Positions 6,084 through 6,635 of a DNA stretch of 6,635 bases are shown here, in pieces. Both the position numbers and the translations under genes were made by a program. Source of the stretch: Bacteroidales bacterium. GTDB lineage: Bacteria; Bacteroidota; Bacteroidia; Bacteroidales; P3. Below the pieces are notes generated by a model. The model ran no database searches. It had not been told where the DNA came from and saw only the letters and a program-made list of their open reading frames with translations. Each line of letters opens with the position of its first letter. Position 1 is the stretch's first letter. The stretch spans positions 1 through 6,635 of the forward strand of contig JAISVE010000047.1 in NCBI GenBank assembly GCA_031271725.1, read 5' to 3'.

Positions 6084-6635
6084 TCATTCATCTTTTATGA
6101 AAACTCCCGTTACACTCGCTTTGCATTTTGCCAAGCCCTCCGGCGTGCCTTCAAAAACAATACGCCCACCTTTTTCGCCGCCGTCCGGTCCTATGTCTAT
6201 TATATGGTCTGCCGATTTTATTATATCCGGGTGATGTTCTATCACAAGCACCGTATGTCCTTTGCGGATAAGTGCGTCAAAGGAGTTGAGAAGTTTTTTT
6301 ATATCGTGAAAATGCAGCCCTGTCGTGGGTTCGTCAAAAATAAACAAGGTTGTTTTTTCTGTGTTGCCTTTACCTATAAAATAAGCAAGTTTTACGCGCT
6401 GCGCCTCGCCGCCCGACAGTGTTGATGACGATTGTCCGAGACCGAGATAACCAAGTCCTACTTCTTGAAATACCGAAAGTTTTTCTGCTATTGCATTCTG
6501 TCCTGAATTTCTGAAAAAATCCACCGCTTCATCAACAGTCATATCAAGTATTTCGGAGATATTTTTTTCGTTGAATTTCACTTCAAGGACATCACTCTTA
6601 AAACGTTTTCCATGGCATTCCTCACACTGAATTTC
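6084..6635 (-). CDS. uvrA: Excinuclease ABC subunit A (UvrA), C-terminal part; 5' end off the window
   Basis: UvrA is the damage-sensing ATPase of nucleotide excision repair. It works as a dimer with UvrB, which then recruits UvrC. The frame is open from the right edge, giving 183 residues against about 920-950 for a whole protein. It begins in the last zinc module (CEECHGKRF, the second CxxC pair). The C-terminal ABC half follows: VGLGYLGLGQ, the signature STLSGGEAQRVKLA, Walker B LFIFDEPTTGLHFHD, the switch histidine in VLVIEHH, and the end-signature IDIGPDGGEKGG. The tail is the short form ending GVFIKDE. Residues before the GTG at 6581 belong to the same protein, so that GTG is not the start. 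The FIFDEPTTGLHFHDI wording, with a short insert before it, resembles Bacteroidota UvrAs as I recall them. Same strand as the downstream glycosyltransferases, but functionally unrelated. Confidence 0.97.
   Translation of the reverse strand, partial: EIQCEECHGKRFKSDVLEVKFNEKNISEILDMTVDEAVDFFRNSGQNAIAEKLSVFQEVGLGYLGLGQSSSTLSGGEAQRVKLAYFIGKGNTEKTTLFIFDEPTTGLHFHDIKKLLNSFDALIRKGHTVLVIEHHPDIIKSADHIIDIGPDGGEKGGRIVFEGTPEGLAKCKASVTGVFIKDE

Noticed and set aside
6084..6581. A complete 165-residue protein starting at the GTG at 6581
   Set aside because: The frame stays open to the window edge and encodes the UvrA zinc-module CxxC, so this is the tail of uvrA and not a small gene.

Overview
The window looks like a chromosomal segment of a member of the Bacteroidota, probably Bacteroidales-like. 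This rests on three points. The DNA is AT-rich. Starts that lie outside gene overlaps are preceded by A/T-rich sequence with no Shine-Dalgarno motif. A TAnnTTTG-type promoter box sits before rmuC. The UvrA fragment also carries FIFDEPTTGLHFHDI, which I associate from memory with this phylum. No rRNA or tRNA is present to settle the taxonomy.

Layout, left to right. (1) Minus strand, 1-1824: an rmuC gene (nuclease-fold coiled-coil membrane protein) followed by folK (dihydropterin pyrophosphokinase). They are joined by a 4-base ATGA stop/start overlap, and folK runs off the left edge. (2) 1825-1985: a 161-bp divergent intergenic region with two perfect inverted repeats. (3) Plus strand, 1986-4248: a two-gene unit in which a polytopic O-antigen ligase/polymerase-family protein overlaps by 17 bp a Stealth-family sugar-phosphate transferase. 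(4) 4249-4371: a convergent intergenic space filled almost entirely by a palindromic element of about 123 bp with A- and T-tracts at its outer ends. (5) Minus strand, 5999-4372: two glycosyltransferases, a Glyco_tranf_2_4/GT92-like enzyme then a classical GT-A family 2 enzyme, again joined by an ATGA overlap. (6) 6000-6083: a short spacer with an 11-bp direct repeat. (7) Minus strand, 6084 to the right edge: the C-terminal part of uvrA.

The middle four genes (1986-5999) form a small surface-glycan cassette between housekeeping genes (folK/rmuC and uvrA). The likely division of work is that the two glycosyltransferases add sugars at the cytoplasmic face, the Stealth protein makes a sugar-phosphate linkage, and the polytopic protein polymerises or ligates lipid-linked glycan in the inner membrane. 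No flippase, export, priming or nucleotide-sugar gene is present, so the cassette must rely on functions encoded elsewhere. In sampled lines the plus-strand pair is more AT-rich than the flanking genes, which fits a variable or acquired surface-polysaccharide region. I found no clearly new defence or mobile system. The items most worth a second look are the long palindrome at 4251-4373, the enlarged Ala-rich catalytic loop in FolK, and the coupled ligase-Stealth pair.
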